Positions 23,286-32,086 of a DNA stretch of 64,000 nt are shown here, piece after piece. Position numbers and translations under genes: made by a program. Where the stretch lies: NCBI GenBank assembly GCA_963843945.1, contig CAWJMF010000006.1:248001-312000 (forward strand), written 5' to 3'. The notes under the pieces are model-generated. The model had not been told where the DNA came from and ran no database searches. It was given only the letters and a program-made list of their open reading frames with translations. Position 1 is the stretch's first letter. Each line of letters begins with the position of its first letter. The DNA comes from CAWJMF01 sp963843945 (GTDB lineage Bacteria > Vulcanimicrobiota > Vulcanimicrobiia > Vulcanimicrobiales > Vulcanimicrobiaceae).

Positions 23286-24996
23286 GTGCTTGAGGCTTCT
23301 GGGGTTTCGCCATCCTGGGCGGTGGACCCGGCGGATCGACCGACATTTGACCAACGTGACTCGCGTCCCATGCGGGCCTCTCCGCGTTCAACGGGCTGGG
23401 AAGGCAACCTTCCTTTGGCCCGCCTGCGTCGAGCGACTCGTTGCCCGCGGACCGGATGCCGCCAAAGGCGGCTCGTAAGCTTGACCCCTGGTTTTCGGCG
23501 GTTCTCGAACCGCCAGGTCGGAGGACCGTCCATTGCTCGATGCGTGCGCCGACCCGTTCTGCGCCTTGTCCGCCGAGATCGTTGGCGCCCATCTTGCTAC
23601 GGGCCGCGAAACCGATCGTCAGAATCGCAACGTCGTCGCCGACCGGGCGACCCCCGAAGATCCCGCGGTGAATGAGCGCGGCCAGATCGCGTTCGGCTCG
23701 TTCTCCCGCTTGTGCAATCGTCCTGAGCAGTCTCTCCTCACCCTCGAGCACGTTGTGCGAGTATTCGAGCGCACCGTCCGTGTAGAGCACGAGCGTTGCT
23801 CCCGGAACGCTTTGAACCCGACGCGTCTCGTACACCGGCGAGGCTACAGCGCCAAGCGGAACCGAACCGCACCCGAGAAAGCGCGGATACAGTCCCGGCT
23901 CGACTAGCACCGGCGGCGGGTGACCCGCAATCGCATAGGAGAATTCATACGAGGCGGCATTCGCGATGCCGGCAATGGCGGTGACTAGTCGGCTGTCATC
24001 TTTCGCGATCTCTGCGTTGACCCGCGTCAAAATTGTGGCTGGATCGGCGTCGAGCAGCGCCGACGAGATGAGCAATTGCCGGGCGCGACTCATGGTCACC
24101 GCCGCGTCGATACCGTGACCGGTGACGTCGCCGATCGCGAAGAGCACGCATTCTCCCGCTAAGGCCATCGCGTCGTACCAATCGCCTCCGACCTTCGGGT
24201 CCTCCGTTGCAGGCACGTAACTGGCGCTGAAGCGCAGCGTTTCGAGAAGCGGCAGCGGACGTTGTGTGAAAGCCTTCTGCAACGTCTCGGCGACGCGTCT
24301 CTCGGCCTCGTACGCCGCCCGCAGCTCCCCCCGCTGGCGCCGCTCTTCCGCGGCGCGATGTTCTTGAGCGGCCATGCGCGCCGTAAGGCGCATCTGCTGC
24401 GCGACATAGGCGACACCCGCGAGCGCGAGCAGTGCGATGAAGACGCCCACAAACCCGTCGATACGGTCGATCGAATTCTGCACTTGCTCGGCCACGGCGA
24501 GATTGCGTTCCCTGAGAATTACGTCGATTTTCGCGAAGTCGCCGCGGTAGCGGCCCATCAACTCCTTGCCGTAACGTTGAACGCGTCCCGCGGAAACGCG
24601 CGGTGACGTCACAATGGCCCTTGCCACTTGGAAGTTCCACGCGGTGCTAGTCTCGCGCGCATCCGTCAGGAGCGGGAGCGCCTCGGCTAGCGCCGGATCG
24701 TCGAGCGCCGCCTGGAGCCGATCAAACACTTCTTCCAGAGGACGGCGCGCTGCCGCATACGGCTGCAGGAATTCCGAATCGCCCGTCGCCGCCAGGCCGC
24801 GGATGTCCGTCTCCTCTTCGAGCTGCAGCTTTTCGGCACTGTCCGCGAGGCTCTTGATCTCATAGGTTCTCTGATACGCGTCAAGAGCGCTCGATAGGAA
24901 GCGTCGCACGAGCAAAGCCCCGCCGAACAAGATGGCAAGCACTGCAGCCGCAGTCACAGCTGTCAACACGAGAGAGCGTCGTGCCGGCGCAATCAT
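23248..24996 (-). CDS. Membrane sensor PP2C/SpoIIE-type phosphatase with abnormal C-terminal tail
   Basis: A protein phosphatase likely acting on an anti-sigma-factor antagonist. TM1 (about 10-32) and TM2 (about 183-202) flank an extracytoplasmic helical sensor, followed by a short coil and a SpoIIE domain with metal-binding GGDWYD (about 270), IGDVTGHGIDAA, LYTDGALEYS and GDDVAILT near residue 468. Homologous sequence ends about there, yet the frame runs about 110 residues further and stops inside the tRNA gene, giving a typical tRNA-derived RRSSVGRAADS end. The natural stop was probably lost or shifted. It follows the SDR by 13 nt. Confidence 0.8.
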   Translation of the reverse strand: MIAPARRSLVLTAVTAAAVLAILFGGALLVRRFLSSALDAYQRTYEIKSLADSAEKLQLEEETDIRGLAATGDSEFLQPYAAARRPLEEVFDRLQAALDDPALAEALPLLTDARETSTAWNFQVARAIVTSPRVSAGRVQRYGKELMGRYRGDFAKIDVILRERNLAVAEQVQNSIDRIDGFVGVFIALLALAGVAYVAQQMRLTARMAAQEHRAAEERRQRGELRAAYEAERRVAETLQKAFTQRPLPLLETLRFSASYVPATEDPKVGGDWYDAMALAGECVLFAIGDVTGHGIDAAVTMSRARQLLISSALLDADPATILTRVNAEIAKDDSRLVTAIAGIANAASYEFSYAIAGHPPPVLVEPGLYPRFLGCGSVPLGAVASPVYETRRVQSVPGATLVLYTDGALEYSHNVLEGEERLLRTIAQAGERAERDLAALIHRGIFGGRPVGDDVAILTIGFAARSKMGANDLGGQGAERVGARIEQWTVLRPGGSRTAENQGSSLRAAFGGIRSAGNESLDAGGPKEGCLPSPLNAERPAWDASHVGQMSVDPPGPPPRMAKPQKPQARRRSSVGRAADS

Positions 24997-25009
24997 CTGG
25001 CGGAAACCT

Positions 25010-25777
25010 TTACAACGATCCGCTGTGCCTCATCAAGCCTCCGTCCACAAAGAACGTCGATCCCGTCGAGTACGATGCGCTGCTGGAGGCTAGAAACGCG
25101 CACAGCTCGGCGATCTCTTCCGGCTTTCCCATTCGGCTGAGGGGAATTTCCGCCAGCAGCTCGTTCAGTTCTTTGGAGTCGGCCTTTAGCGATTCGTCCA
25201 TGGGCGTGTCGACCGCCCCAGGCGCCACGTTGTTGACCAGAATTTTGTGCGGAGCGAGTTCGACGGCAATCGTACGCATCAGCATCCGTAAACCGCCTTT
25301 TGCGGCGCAGTACGGACTGTTCGTCGGCATGGGTAGATCCTCGTGTACGGACGACACGTTGATGATCCGGCCGCCGTCGCCCTGTGCAATCATCTGTTTA
25401 GCCGCGCGCTGACTGCACAAGAATGGACCCGTCAGGTTGATCGCAATGATCTTGTCCCACTCGTCTTCGGGCGTATCGACGAATGGCATCTTCTTTTCGA
25501 TGCCGGCATTGTTCACGAGGACGTCGAGCCGGCCGAACTCCTTCACTGTCGTTTCGACCAGCATGTCAACCTGCTTTGCGTCGCTCACATCGGCGGCGAC
25601 CGCGATGACGCGGCCACCTATCGTTTTCAGCGCCGAGCTGAGTTCGTCGGCACGGCTACTGTTGCCGACGTAATCTATGACGACCGTCGCACCTTCCTTG
25701 ACGAATTTCGTCGCGATCGCCTTGCCGATGCCGCTTGCGGCACCCGTGACGATGCAAACCTTGTTCTCTAAATTCAT
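25010..25777 (-). CDS. SDR-family oxidoreductase (glucose 1-dehydrogenase-like)
   Basis: A 255-residue classical SDR with VTGAASGIGKAIA, NNAGIEKK, Ser in INVSSVH, YCAAK and FVDGGL, closely matching the glucose/ribitol 1-dehydrogenase group that oxidises sugars with NAD(P). The ATG at 25777 overlaps the TGA of ndh (ATGA), so it is translationally coupled to a respiratory NADH dehydrogenase. That coupling would let the NADH produced be reoxidised, which is an inference. Confidence 0.9.
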   Translation of the reverse strand: MNLENKVCIVTGAASGIGKAIATKFVKEGATVVIDYVGNSSRADELSSALKTIGGRVIAVAADVSDAKQVDMLVETTVKEFGRLDVLVNNAGIEKKMPFVDTPEDEWDKIIAINLTGPFLCSQRAAKQMIAQGDGGRIINVSSVHEDLPMPTNSPYCAAKGGLRMLMRTIAVELAPHKILVNNVAPGAVDTPMDESLKADSKELNELLAEIPLSRMGKPEEIAELCAFLASSSASYSTGSTFFVDGGLMRHSGSL

Positions 25778-27024
25778 TGTACGCTCGCAATGTCGTGAGG
25801 AAAGGGAAGGTCGATGCTCCAATCGAGCCCAACGCGGGCCTTGCGATCGGCGCCCGGAAGCTGCCACAGGTAGTAGCCGCGCCACAGAAACCACGCGGGA
25901 AAGCCCGACAGCTTTACGCGACCCCCGATTTCAGCGAGACCTTCGCGCGCGCCGAGCGAGGCCATCATGCCGCGCGAACGATATGCGTACGGCTTCGTTT
26001 GGCCGCCTCGCAGTTTGGCCAGCAGATTTCGGGCCAGACGCTTCGCCTCGTGCACCGCATGCTGCGCCGTCCGCGGATAGGCGCCGCCTCCCGGCTTTGC
26101 GATCTCCGCACAGTCGCCTAAAGCCCACACGCCGGGAGAGCCCTTGACGGACAGGTCGGCGTTCACGGCGATAGCATGATGGTTTGAGTGCGCGAGGTCG
26201 AGCTTCGCTGCCAGTGACGAGGGACGAACGCCGGCACTCCACACGATACAACGCGATTCGAATCGCTTGCCCGAGGCCAGGCTGATCCCGCCGGCATCAA
26301 CGGAAGCAACCTGATCGGAAAGTATAATCTCGACACCGCGTTCACCGAGCATCCGGTGCGCGCGCCGGCCGAGTTCTTGCGGTAGCTCATCCAGGAGCCG
26401 CTCGCTCCCCGCGACGAGGATGAGGCGAATATCGCGGACATCAACCCGCGGATAAAACTTGGCCGCAGAGCGTAAGTACCCGAGTAATTCGCCGGCGGCT
26501 TCAACGCCGGTAAAGCCGCCGCCTACGACAACGAACGTTGTGAGACTGCGACGCTCTTCTCCGTTGGCCGACGTCGCGGCATTCTCGAGTGCCGTTATCG
26601 TCACATCGCGCAGCGCCACGGCATCGGCGAGCGTCTTGAGAGGGAACGTATGTTCTTCGGCGCCCGGCACGCCGTGCGTCGAATTTTCGGCACCGAGGGC
26701 AACAACGAGCTCGTCGAAGGGCAGGCATGCCGCCTCGCCGCTTCGGCGCTTTTGCAGCCAGACGGTGTGCGCTTCGAAGTCGACGCCCGTGACGTCCCCT
26801 AGTTCGAAGACGCTCTTGCGAAGTATAGAGCGCAACGACGGGGCGATATGCCGTGGCTCGATCGACCCGCTAGAGACTTCCGGGAGCATCGGCGTGAAGA
26901 GCATGTAATTTTCACGATTCACGATCGTCACGCCGATTTCGTCGCGCCGCGCGTACCGCTCGAGATTGCGCGCCACGTTCATTCCGGCGAACCCTGCCCC
27001 GAGAATGACGACTCGTTTCGGCAT
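25774..27024 (-). CDS. ndh: Type II NADH dehydrogenase (NDH-2)
   Basis: A 416-residue flavoprotein that transfers electrons from NADH to quinone without proton pumping, peripheral on the inner membrane. Two Rossmann motifs: VVILGAGFAGMNVA at the N-terminus (FAD) and VVVGGGFTGVEAAGEL (about 165, NADH). WALGDCAEI is the second FAD motif and RTAQHAVHEAKRLA follows as usual. The ATG at 27024 is the family start although the frame extends to 27207. It is first in an operon with the SDR and PP2C genes. Confidence 0.9.
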   Translation of the reverse strand: MPKRVVILGAGFAGMNVARNLERYARRDEIGVTIVNRENYMLFTPMLPEVSSGSIEPRHIAPSLRSILRKSVFELGDVTGVDFEAHTVWLQKRRSGEAACLPFDELVVALGAENSTHGVPGAEEHTFPLKTLADAVALRDVTITALENAATSANGEERRSLTTFVVVGGGFTGVEAAGELLGYLRSAAKFYPRVDVRDIRLILVAGSERLLDELPQELGRRAHRMLGERGVEIILSDQVASVDAGGISLASGKRFESRCIVWSAGVRPSSLAAKLDLAHSNHHAIAVNADLSVKGSPGVWALGDCAEIAKPGGGAYPRTAQHAVHEAKRLARNLLAKLRGGQTKPYAYRSRGMMASLGAREGLAEIGGRVKLSGFPAWFLWRGYYLWQLPGADRKARVGLDWSIDLPFPHDIASVQ

Positions 27025-27219
27025 TACGGCCGCTCCTGCAACTGGAGTGGCGCGCCGGCGAACATTGTTTCGAGTTCGTCTGCGTGCGTCAACACCTCGA
27101 ACTCGAGCTCGTACGTTCTCGATTCGCCGCACTCGTCGATACGGCCCGTACGGGCCGCGAGTTCGGCGCGAGTATCCTGAGAGGCACGAACGGTAAAGGC
27201 CCGGCACCCCTACCGACCA

Positions 27220-29031
27220 TTACGCACCATTTCGATCTTTGTAGCCCGGAAAGATCCCAGCGAACACCGACTTGGCCGAATCGACGATCACTCCGAACTC
27301 GTTAGGGTCGCCCTTGACGAGGGCGGACGTCAAGTTCTTGGCTTGGTCGAACGAGATGTGCGGGGGGATAATCGAAATGTTCGGATCCACCCACGCTTCA
27401 AGCAAGGCGGGGCGGTCGGCTGCGAGTACGCGATCCCATGCGGCTGCGACATCCTCGCGTCTATCGACCTTGACTCCCACGAATCCGAGCATTTCCGCGT
27501 ACGCCGCATAAGGAAAGTCGGGCAGTTGCTGCGAGGCGTTAAACTTCGGGTCGCCGGATTCGATGCGCATCTCCCACGTCACCTGATTGAGATCGCGATT
27601 GTTCAAGACGAGAATGATAAGCCTCGGATCGCTCCACTTCTTCCAGTACTTGTGAATCGTGATCATCTCAGCAAGGCCACCCATCTGCATGGCGCCGTCG
27701 CCGGTTAGGGCGATCGCGACTCGTTCCGGGTACGCGAATTTTGCAGCAATCGCGTAGGGCACGGCTGGGCCCATTGTCGCAAGGCTGCCGGAAAGGGAGA
27801 ATTTCATTCCCCTGCGCATCGCGAGATGTCTCGCGAGCCAGTTCGTCGCAGTTCCCGCATCGCCCGAGAGAATGCAATTGTCCGGCAATCGGGGTGACAG
27901 CTCGGTAAATAAAATTTCCGGATTCAGCTGCCCGCTTTCGCCGACGACCTCGGCGCGGCTTGCATTTACCTCGGCCCACTCAGCCCGGTTGTTCGCGATA
28001 GACTCCCGCCACGTCGTGTCCGTCTTGCGATCGAGTAGTGGCAACAGGGCTCGCAGCGTATCCGCTGCGTCTCCGGTGAGATTGACTTCCATCGGATAGC
28101 GCAAGCCCAGATTGGCGCCTTCCAGATCGATCTGAACGCCCCGCGCCTGACCCTCGCGCGGGAGGAACTGGTCGTAGGGAAAGGTCGATCCGATCATGAG
28201 GAGCGTGTCGCACGCGGCCATCATATCGGAACTCGGTCGCGTGCCCAGCAAACCGATGTCGCCCGTCACCCAAGGAAGATCGTCGGGGAGCACGGCTTTC
28301 CCGAGAAGCGCCTTCGCGCACCCGGCTTGCAGCGCGTCCGCGACAGCGATGACCTCGTCCACCGCATTGCCGGCCCCAGCGCCCACTAGCATCGCGACGC
28401 GTTCGCCGGCGTTGAGAACATCCGCCGCGGCGCGCAAGTCGGTCTCCGCGGGGATCATTCGCGGAGCCCGATATCCGATGCCGCTATGCGACATATTCGC
28501 TTTACGGGGCAGTTTCTCGACGGCGTCGAGTTCTTGGATGTCCTTGGGGATGATGATGCAGGTGACGGACCGAGCGGATTGCGCGATGCGAACGGCGCGG
28601 TCGACCACGTGACGAATGGCGAGCGGATTCGTGACGGTTTGACAGTATGCGCTCGCGACGTCTTTAAAGAGAGAGTTGAGATCGACTTCTTGCTGGTAGC
28701 TTGCGCCGATCGCACTCGTAGCGGCTTGGCCGACGATGGCGACGACGGGCATGTGGTCGCCTTTGGCGTCATAGAGCCCGTTGAGCAAGTGGATCGCGCC
28801 GGGTCCCGAGGTGGCCATACACACGCCCACCTCCCCGCTAAATTTCGCGTGGGCCGTCGCCATAAAGGCCGCTTGCTCTTCGTGCCGCACTTGGACGAGC
28901 TCCACCCGGCCTTCAGTTCGGTCGAAGGCGCCCATCAGGCCGTTGATACCGTCGCCTGGGTAGCCGAAGATCCGTTTGATTCCCCACGCTTCCAAGCGCT
29001 CGAAAAGAAAATCACTGACCGTCGCGGCCAT
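27220..29031 (-). CDS. TPP-dependent pyruvate oxidase/dehydrogenase-like enzyme
   Basis: A 603-residue thiamine-diphosphate enzyme of the pyruvate oxidase / pyruvate:quinone oxidoreductase / acetolactate synthase group. Visible: the catalytic Glu region VQVRHEEQAAFMA, the N-terminal GYPGDGINGL, a central FAD/ADP-binding-type domain, and the TPP motif ALTGDGAMQMG followed about 27 residues later by LNNRDLNQV. The ATG at 29031 fits the family start. Residue motifs favour a PoxB-like decarboxylase but do not fix the substrate. It is divergent from the TIM-barrel gene. Confidence 0.85.
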   Translation of the reverse strand: MAATVSDFLFERLEAWGIKRIFGYPGDGINGLMGAFDRTEGRVELVQVRHEEQAAFMATAHAKFSGEVGVCMATSGPGAIHLLNGLYDAKGDHMPVVAIVGQAATSAIGASYQQEVDLNSLFKDVASAYCQTVTNPLAIRHVVDRAVRIAQSARSVTCIIIPKDIQELDAVEKLPRKANMSHSGIGYRAPRMIPAETDLRAAADVLNAGERVAMLVGAGAGNAVDEVIAVADALQAGCAKALLGKAVLPDDLPWVTGDIGLLGTRPSSDMMAACDTLLMIGSTFPYDQFLPREGQARGVQIDLEGANLGLRYPMEVNLTGDAADTLRALLPLLDRKTDTTWRESIANNRAEWAEVNASRAEVVGESGQLNPEILFTELSPRLPDNCILSGDAGTATNWLARHLAMRRGMKFSLSGSLATMGPAVPYAIAAKFAYPERVAIALTGDGAMQMGGLAEMITIHKYWKKWSDPRLIILVLNNRDLNQVTWEMRIESGDPKFNASQQLPDFPYAAYAEMLGFVGVKVDRREDVAAAWDRVLAADRPALLEAWVDPNISIIPPHISFDQAKNLTSALVKGDPNEFGVIVDSAKSVFAGIFPGYKDRNGA

Positions 29032-29092
29032 GCTCTGTCGTCCTTTGTGCGCCGGGGCGCTTTGCCGTTGTGTAGCTTTCTTAAAATGGGTG

Positions 29093-29108
29093 TACCATGT
29101 TACTAACA
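29093..29108. promoter_or_regulatory. Candidate operator upstream of the TIM-barrel and oxidase genes
   Basis: TACCATGTTACT (29093-29104) recurs with one mismatch at 32001-32012. It overlaps a perfect 11-bp palindrome TGTTA-C-TAACA (29098-29108). The site lies in the divergent gap between the oxidase and TIM-barrel genes. Confidence 0.4.
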
Positions 29109-29171
29109 GCCTAAACGTGCTCGCCCGCCGAAAAAGGCGACTCAGGCACGACTCCGCGGGAAGCAACGCGC

Positions 29172-30056
29172 ATGTGGACGTTCGGGATCAGCGAGGTGAC
29201 GACGTGGCCTTGGTCTTTCGAAGAGGATCTCGCGCGCTACGAAACGCTCGGCGCAACGGTCATCGAGGTTTGGGAATTCAAACTGGACCGCGATAACAGG
29301 CGGCGGCGCGAACAGCTGGCGGCCGTCCAGTCGCGCGGCCTAGCCGTTTCCTCTTTCCAGGCAAACGTCCACGCGCTCTTTCCGACCCATCTGAGTCGCG
29401 AGCCGGCGGCGTTCGCCGCGCGCCGGGACGCCTTCTTACACACGCTGGACACGCTAGGCACGCTCTTGCCAGGGACCGTGTTCGTCCTTAACACAGGCAT
29501 TGCGGCCGGCGGCGACGTTCAAACGGCCTTCGACCTCACGGTCGCCGCGTATCGCGATCTCGCGCGGCGCGCCGCCGAGGTGGGCGTGCGTCTAGCGATC
29601 GAGCCCCTCCACCCGCTTGCCATGAACGAAGACTCCTTTGCATGGAACCTCGAGGATGCGCTCGACATCGTGCTGGCGGTCGACAGCGACGCCCTGGGGA
29701 TCTGCGCGGATATTTGGAATCTCGCCGGACAGCACAACTTGCGCGAGCGCCTCGAGCGATGCGCCGGCAAGGTTTACCTGGCGCAGGTTTCGGACTACCG
29801 CCGCCCGCGTTCGTTTCTTGACCGCCTGCCGGTCGGTGAGGGCTCGCTCGACTACGCGCCCTTCTTCGAAGGGCTACGAGCGTGTCGCTACGATGGCGCG
29901 CTCGTGCTCGAGATTTTCTCGAAGAACGTGCCCGACTCACTGTACGATGGCGACCTATCCGCCGTCGTCGAACGTAGCCGCGTGGCGCTCGAAGGCCTCC
30001 TCGGCCAAACGTTTCGCAGCGCCCAGATTCCGTCGGCGGCTCGTCAGAGCGCATAG
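29172..30056 (+). CDS. Sugar phosphate isomerase/epimerase-like TIM-barrel protein
   Basis: A 294-residue protein of the xylose-isomerase-like (AP endonuclease 2) TIM-barrel superfamily. Metal-site residues appear at Glu in LAIEPLHP, Asp in GICADIWN, His in AGQHN and Glu in LVLEIFSK. Family members isomerise or epimerise sugars or keto-sugars. The neighbours (enolase-superfamily dehydratase, lactonase, GMC dehydrogenase) point to sugar-acid metabolism. Its 3' end overlaps the convergent dehydratase gene by 13 bp. Confidence 0.85.
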   Translation: MWTFGISEVTTWPWSFEEDLARYETLGATVIEVWEFKLDRDNRRRREQLAAVQSRGLAVSSFQANVHALFPTHLSREPAAFAARRDAFLHTLDTLGTLLPGTVFVLNTGIAAGGDVQTAFDLTVAAYRDLARRAAEVGVRLAIEPLHPLAMNEDSFAWNLEDALDIVLAVDSDALGICADIWNLAGQHNLRERLERCAGKVYLAQVSDYRRPRSFLDRLPVGEGSLDYAPFFEGLRACRYDGALVLEIFSKNVPDSLYDGDLSAVVERSRVALEGLLGQTFRSAQIPSAARQSA

Positions 30057-31135
30057 CGCCGCGCATCACCGTGCTTGAACGTCATTCCGTGCCCGGCGCG
30101 TCGACGATCTGGGCGAAGCGTGCCGCCCACCGGCTCGACAAAGCCATCGAAGAGCATGCGCTCGATTCGAACGTGATCGTGGAAATACTCCATGTGCCGC
30201 AAGCGCAGCGCAGCGGCGGCGACGTGGAGGTGCAGCATCGGACCGCAGTGACTTGAGAGGGGCTTACGAGTCACGTCACAGTATCCGTCGATCGCGAGAA
30301 AGCCGCTGTAGCCGCCACAGCGACTCGCATCGGCTTGCAAGACGTCAACGGCTGTTGCGACGTCGGCGGCACGGCGCGTGTCCGTAATGTACTCGCCCGA
30401 ACTGATAGCCATCCCGGGCGGGGCATGGTCGCGCACGCGCCGCGTGCCGGCGAGATCGTTATGGTCGACAGGTTGCTCGAACCACGTGACACCGTAATCG
30501 GAAAATCGCTGTGCCATTGCGATCGCGCCGGCGACATCGTAACCGCCGTTGCCGTCGACAAATAACCGGCACTGGGATCCGATCGCTTCCCGTGCTGCCG
30601 CGACGCGCGCCGGATCCGCCTCATGATCGCGGCCGACCTTCATCTTTACGGCCTGGATACCGGATTCGGCCCAGGCGGCGAGTTGTGTTTGCAACGTGGA
30701 GATGTCGTACGACGTGAAGCCGCCGCTTCCATAAATCGGCACCGCCTCGCGTACGAGGCCTATCAGGTCGCAGAGCGCGACGTCGTAGAGGCGCGCGCGG
30801 AGATCCCACAGGGCGATGTCGACGGCTGCAATAGCGTAGGACGCGAGACCGCTCCGGCCGATGTTCCGAACGCTCCCGGTCATCTTCGTCCAGATGGCGC
30901 GCGTGTCCAGCGCGTTCTCGCCACGGACGATCTCCGCGAGCGTATCTTGTACGAGCGATCCTGCGGCTGCTGTTTCGTACGTCCACCCGGTGCCGCGCGC
31001 TCCGCCGGCGTCGATCTCGACGAGCACGAGCGTCGTAGAATCCCAGACCGCAGTCCCATCCGACTCCGGTTGACGGTCCGTTGGGATCCTATATGCCGAT
31101 ACGCTCACGCGCTCGACCGAAACGCGATCGCGCAT
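30044..31135 (-). CDS. Enolase-superfamily (mandelate racemase-type) dehydratase
   Basis: A 363-residue enzyme of the mandelate racemase subgroup, probably a sugar-acid dehydratase. The catalytic set is visible: KxK in AVKMKVG, metal ligands Asp in FVDGNGGY, Glu in FEQPV and Glu in SSGEYI, then the Asp of LQADASRCGG and the general-base His in LSSHCGP. Its ATG overlaps the TGA of the upstream lactonase gene by one base (TGATG). The two form a short minus-strand operon, consistent with lactone opening followed by dehydration. Confidence 0.9.
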   Translation of the reverse strand: MRDRVSVERVSVSAYRIPTDRQPESDGTAVWDSTTLVLVEIDAGGARGTGWTYETAAAGSLVQDTLAEIVRGENALDTRAIWTKMTGSVRNIGRSGLASYAIAAVDIALWDLRARLYDVALCDLIGLVREAVPIYGSGGFTSYDISTLQTQLAAWAESGIQAVKMKVGRDHEADPARVAAAREAIGSQCRLFVDGNGGYDVAGAIAMAQRFSDYGVTWFEQPVDHNDLAGTRRVRDHAPPGMAISSGEYITDTRRAADVATAVDVLQADASRCGGYSGFLAIDGYCDVTRKPLSSHCGPMLHLHVAAAALRLRHMEYFHDHVRIERMLFDGFVEPVGGTLRPDRRRAGHGMTFKHGDARRYAL

Positions 31136-31968
31136 CAGCGCAGTGCCACGGCGAAAATGGCACCGGACCCCGATTCGTCCTCGATGCCGCCGGAGACGTA
31201 CATCGTCCGTCCATCGGACGCGAAGGCGACGTGGCTGGTGGCTCGATTCCCCGCGTCGAACCGCTCCGTCAAGCGCCCACTATCCTCATACGCGAGCACC
31301 TCGCAGGCACCGTAGCGCGCGATGTACATGCGCCCGTCCGGACCGATCGTTATCCCGTCGGGAACGATCGGTGCGCGCGGATCGCTCAAAACTTCTACAA
31401 AGAGCTCGCGTTCGCAAAGCGAACCGTCGTCGCGCACGGGATACTTCCAAATCATCCCCGTCACGCTTTCTCCGACGAAAAGTGAGGAACCGTCAGGCGA
31501 GAGGGCGATACCGTTTGCATACGCGAGTCCTGCGGCCACTTCGCGCACGATCCCGGAAGAGTCGACCCGGTAGACGCGACCCTGTGGATCGGCGGGCACC
31601 GCTTTCGGGGTCCTCTTATAGCCTGAATCCGTCGCGAAAAAACCGCCGCGTCGGGGATCGAGCGATAAATCGTTCGGGTAGGTTAGCCTGCGGCCGTCGA
31701 CTTTCGTCGCGACGACGCCGATCGTCCGTCCGGTAGCATCGAGGCGCAGCATCGAGCCGGCGCTAGACATGAGAACGTGGTTCCCATCGCTCTCGATCTT
31801 GTGACCGTTGGGAGCTGGAGCATTCGCCCAAACCGTTGCCGCCCGCGCGCCCGGATGCAAACGCGAGATCGTTCCGGCCGCCGTCATCGAGAAGAAAATC
31901 GCTCCGTCGCCGTCGACGACGACGCCCTCCGTATAGTTTTCGGTACGTAGGAGCAGCTCCGGAGGCAT
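31135..31968 (-). CDS. SMP-30/gluconolactonase-family lactonase
   Basis: A 277-residue six-bladed beta-propeller hydrolase of the SMP-30/gluconolactonase/LRE group. Metal-site residues are visible as Glu in YTEGVV, Asn in TYPNDLS, Asn in LAYANGIALSPDG and Asp in VPDGITIG. It would hydrolyse a sugar lactone to an aldonic acid, the expected product of the neighbouring flavin dehydrogenase. It is coupled to the dehydratase gene and divergent from the six-gene operon starting at 32087. Confidence 0.9.
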   Translation of the reverse strand: MPPELLLRTENYTEGVVVDGDGAIFFSMTAAGTISRLHPGARAATVWANAPAPNGHKIESDGNHVLMSSAGSMLRLDATGRTIGVVATKVDGRRLTYPNDLSLDPRRGGFFATDSGYKRTPKAVPADPQGRVYRVDSSGIVREVAAGLAYANGIALSPDGSSLFVGESVTGMIWKYPVRDDGSLCERELFVEVLSDPRAPIVPDGITIGPDGRMYIARYGACEVLAYEDSGRLTERFDAGNRATSHVAFASDGRTMYVSGGIEDESGSGAIFAVALR

Positions 31969-32000
31969 AGCGCGATCGTTCCCAAAAATTTAGTTAATAA

Positions 32001-32012
32001 TACCGTGTTACT
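32001..32012. promoter_or_regulatory. Second copy of the TACCRTGTTACT motif
   Basis: TACCGTGTTACT matches 11 of 12 bases of the site at 29093-29104, same strand. It lies 32 bp upstream of the lactonase start, in the divergent gap with the membrane-protein operon, inside an AT-rich stretch likely to hold both promoters. Confidence 0.4.
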
Positions 32013-32086
32013 TTATCGGATTTTTGCGGAACAACGAAGGGAGAGGCCTGTGGTCGCCTCGCCGTGATCAAGGAGTGGCGTCTGCC

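Noticed and set aside
23497..23514. Perfect 8-bp hairpin GGCGGTTC-TC-GAACCGCC considered as a terminator of the phosphatase gene
   Set aside because: No T-run on either strand and it lies inside the open frame; could equally be chance in GC-rich sequence.
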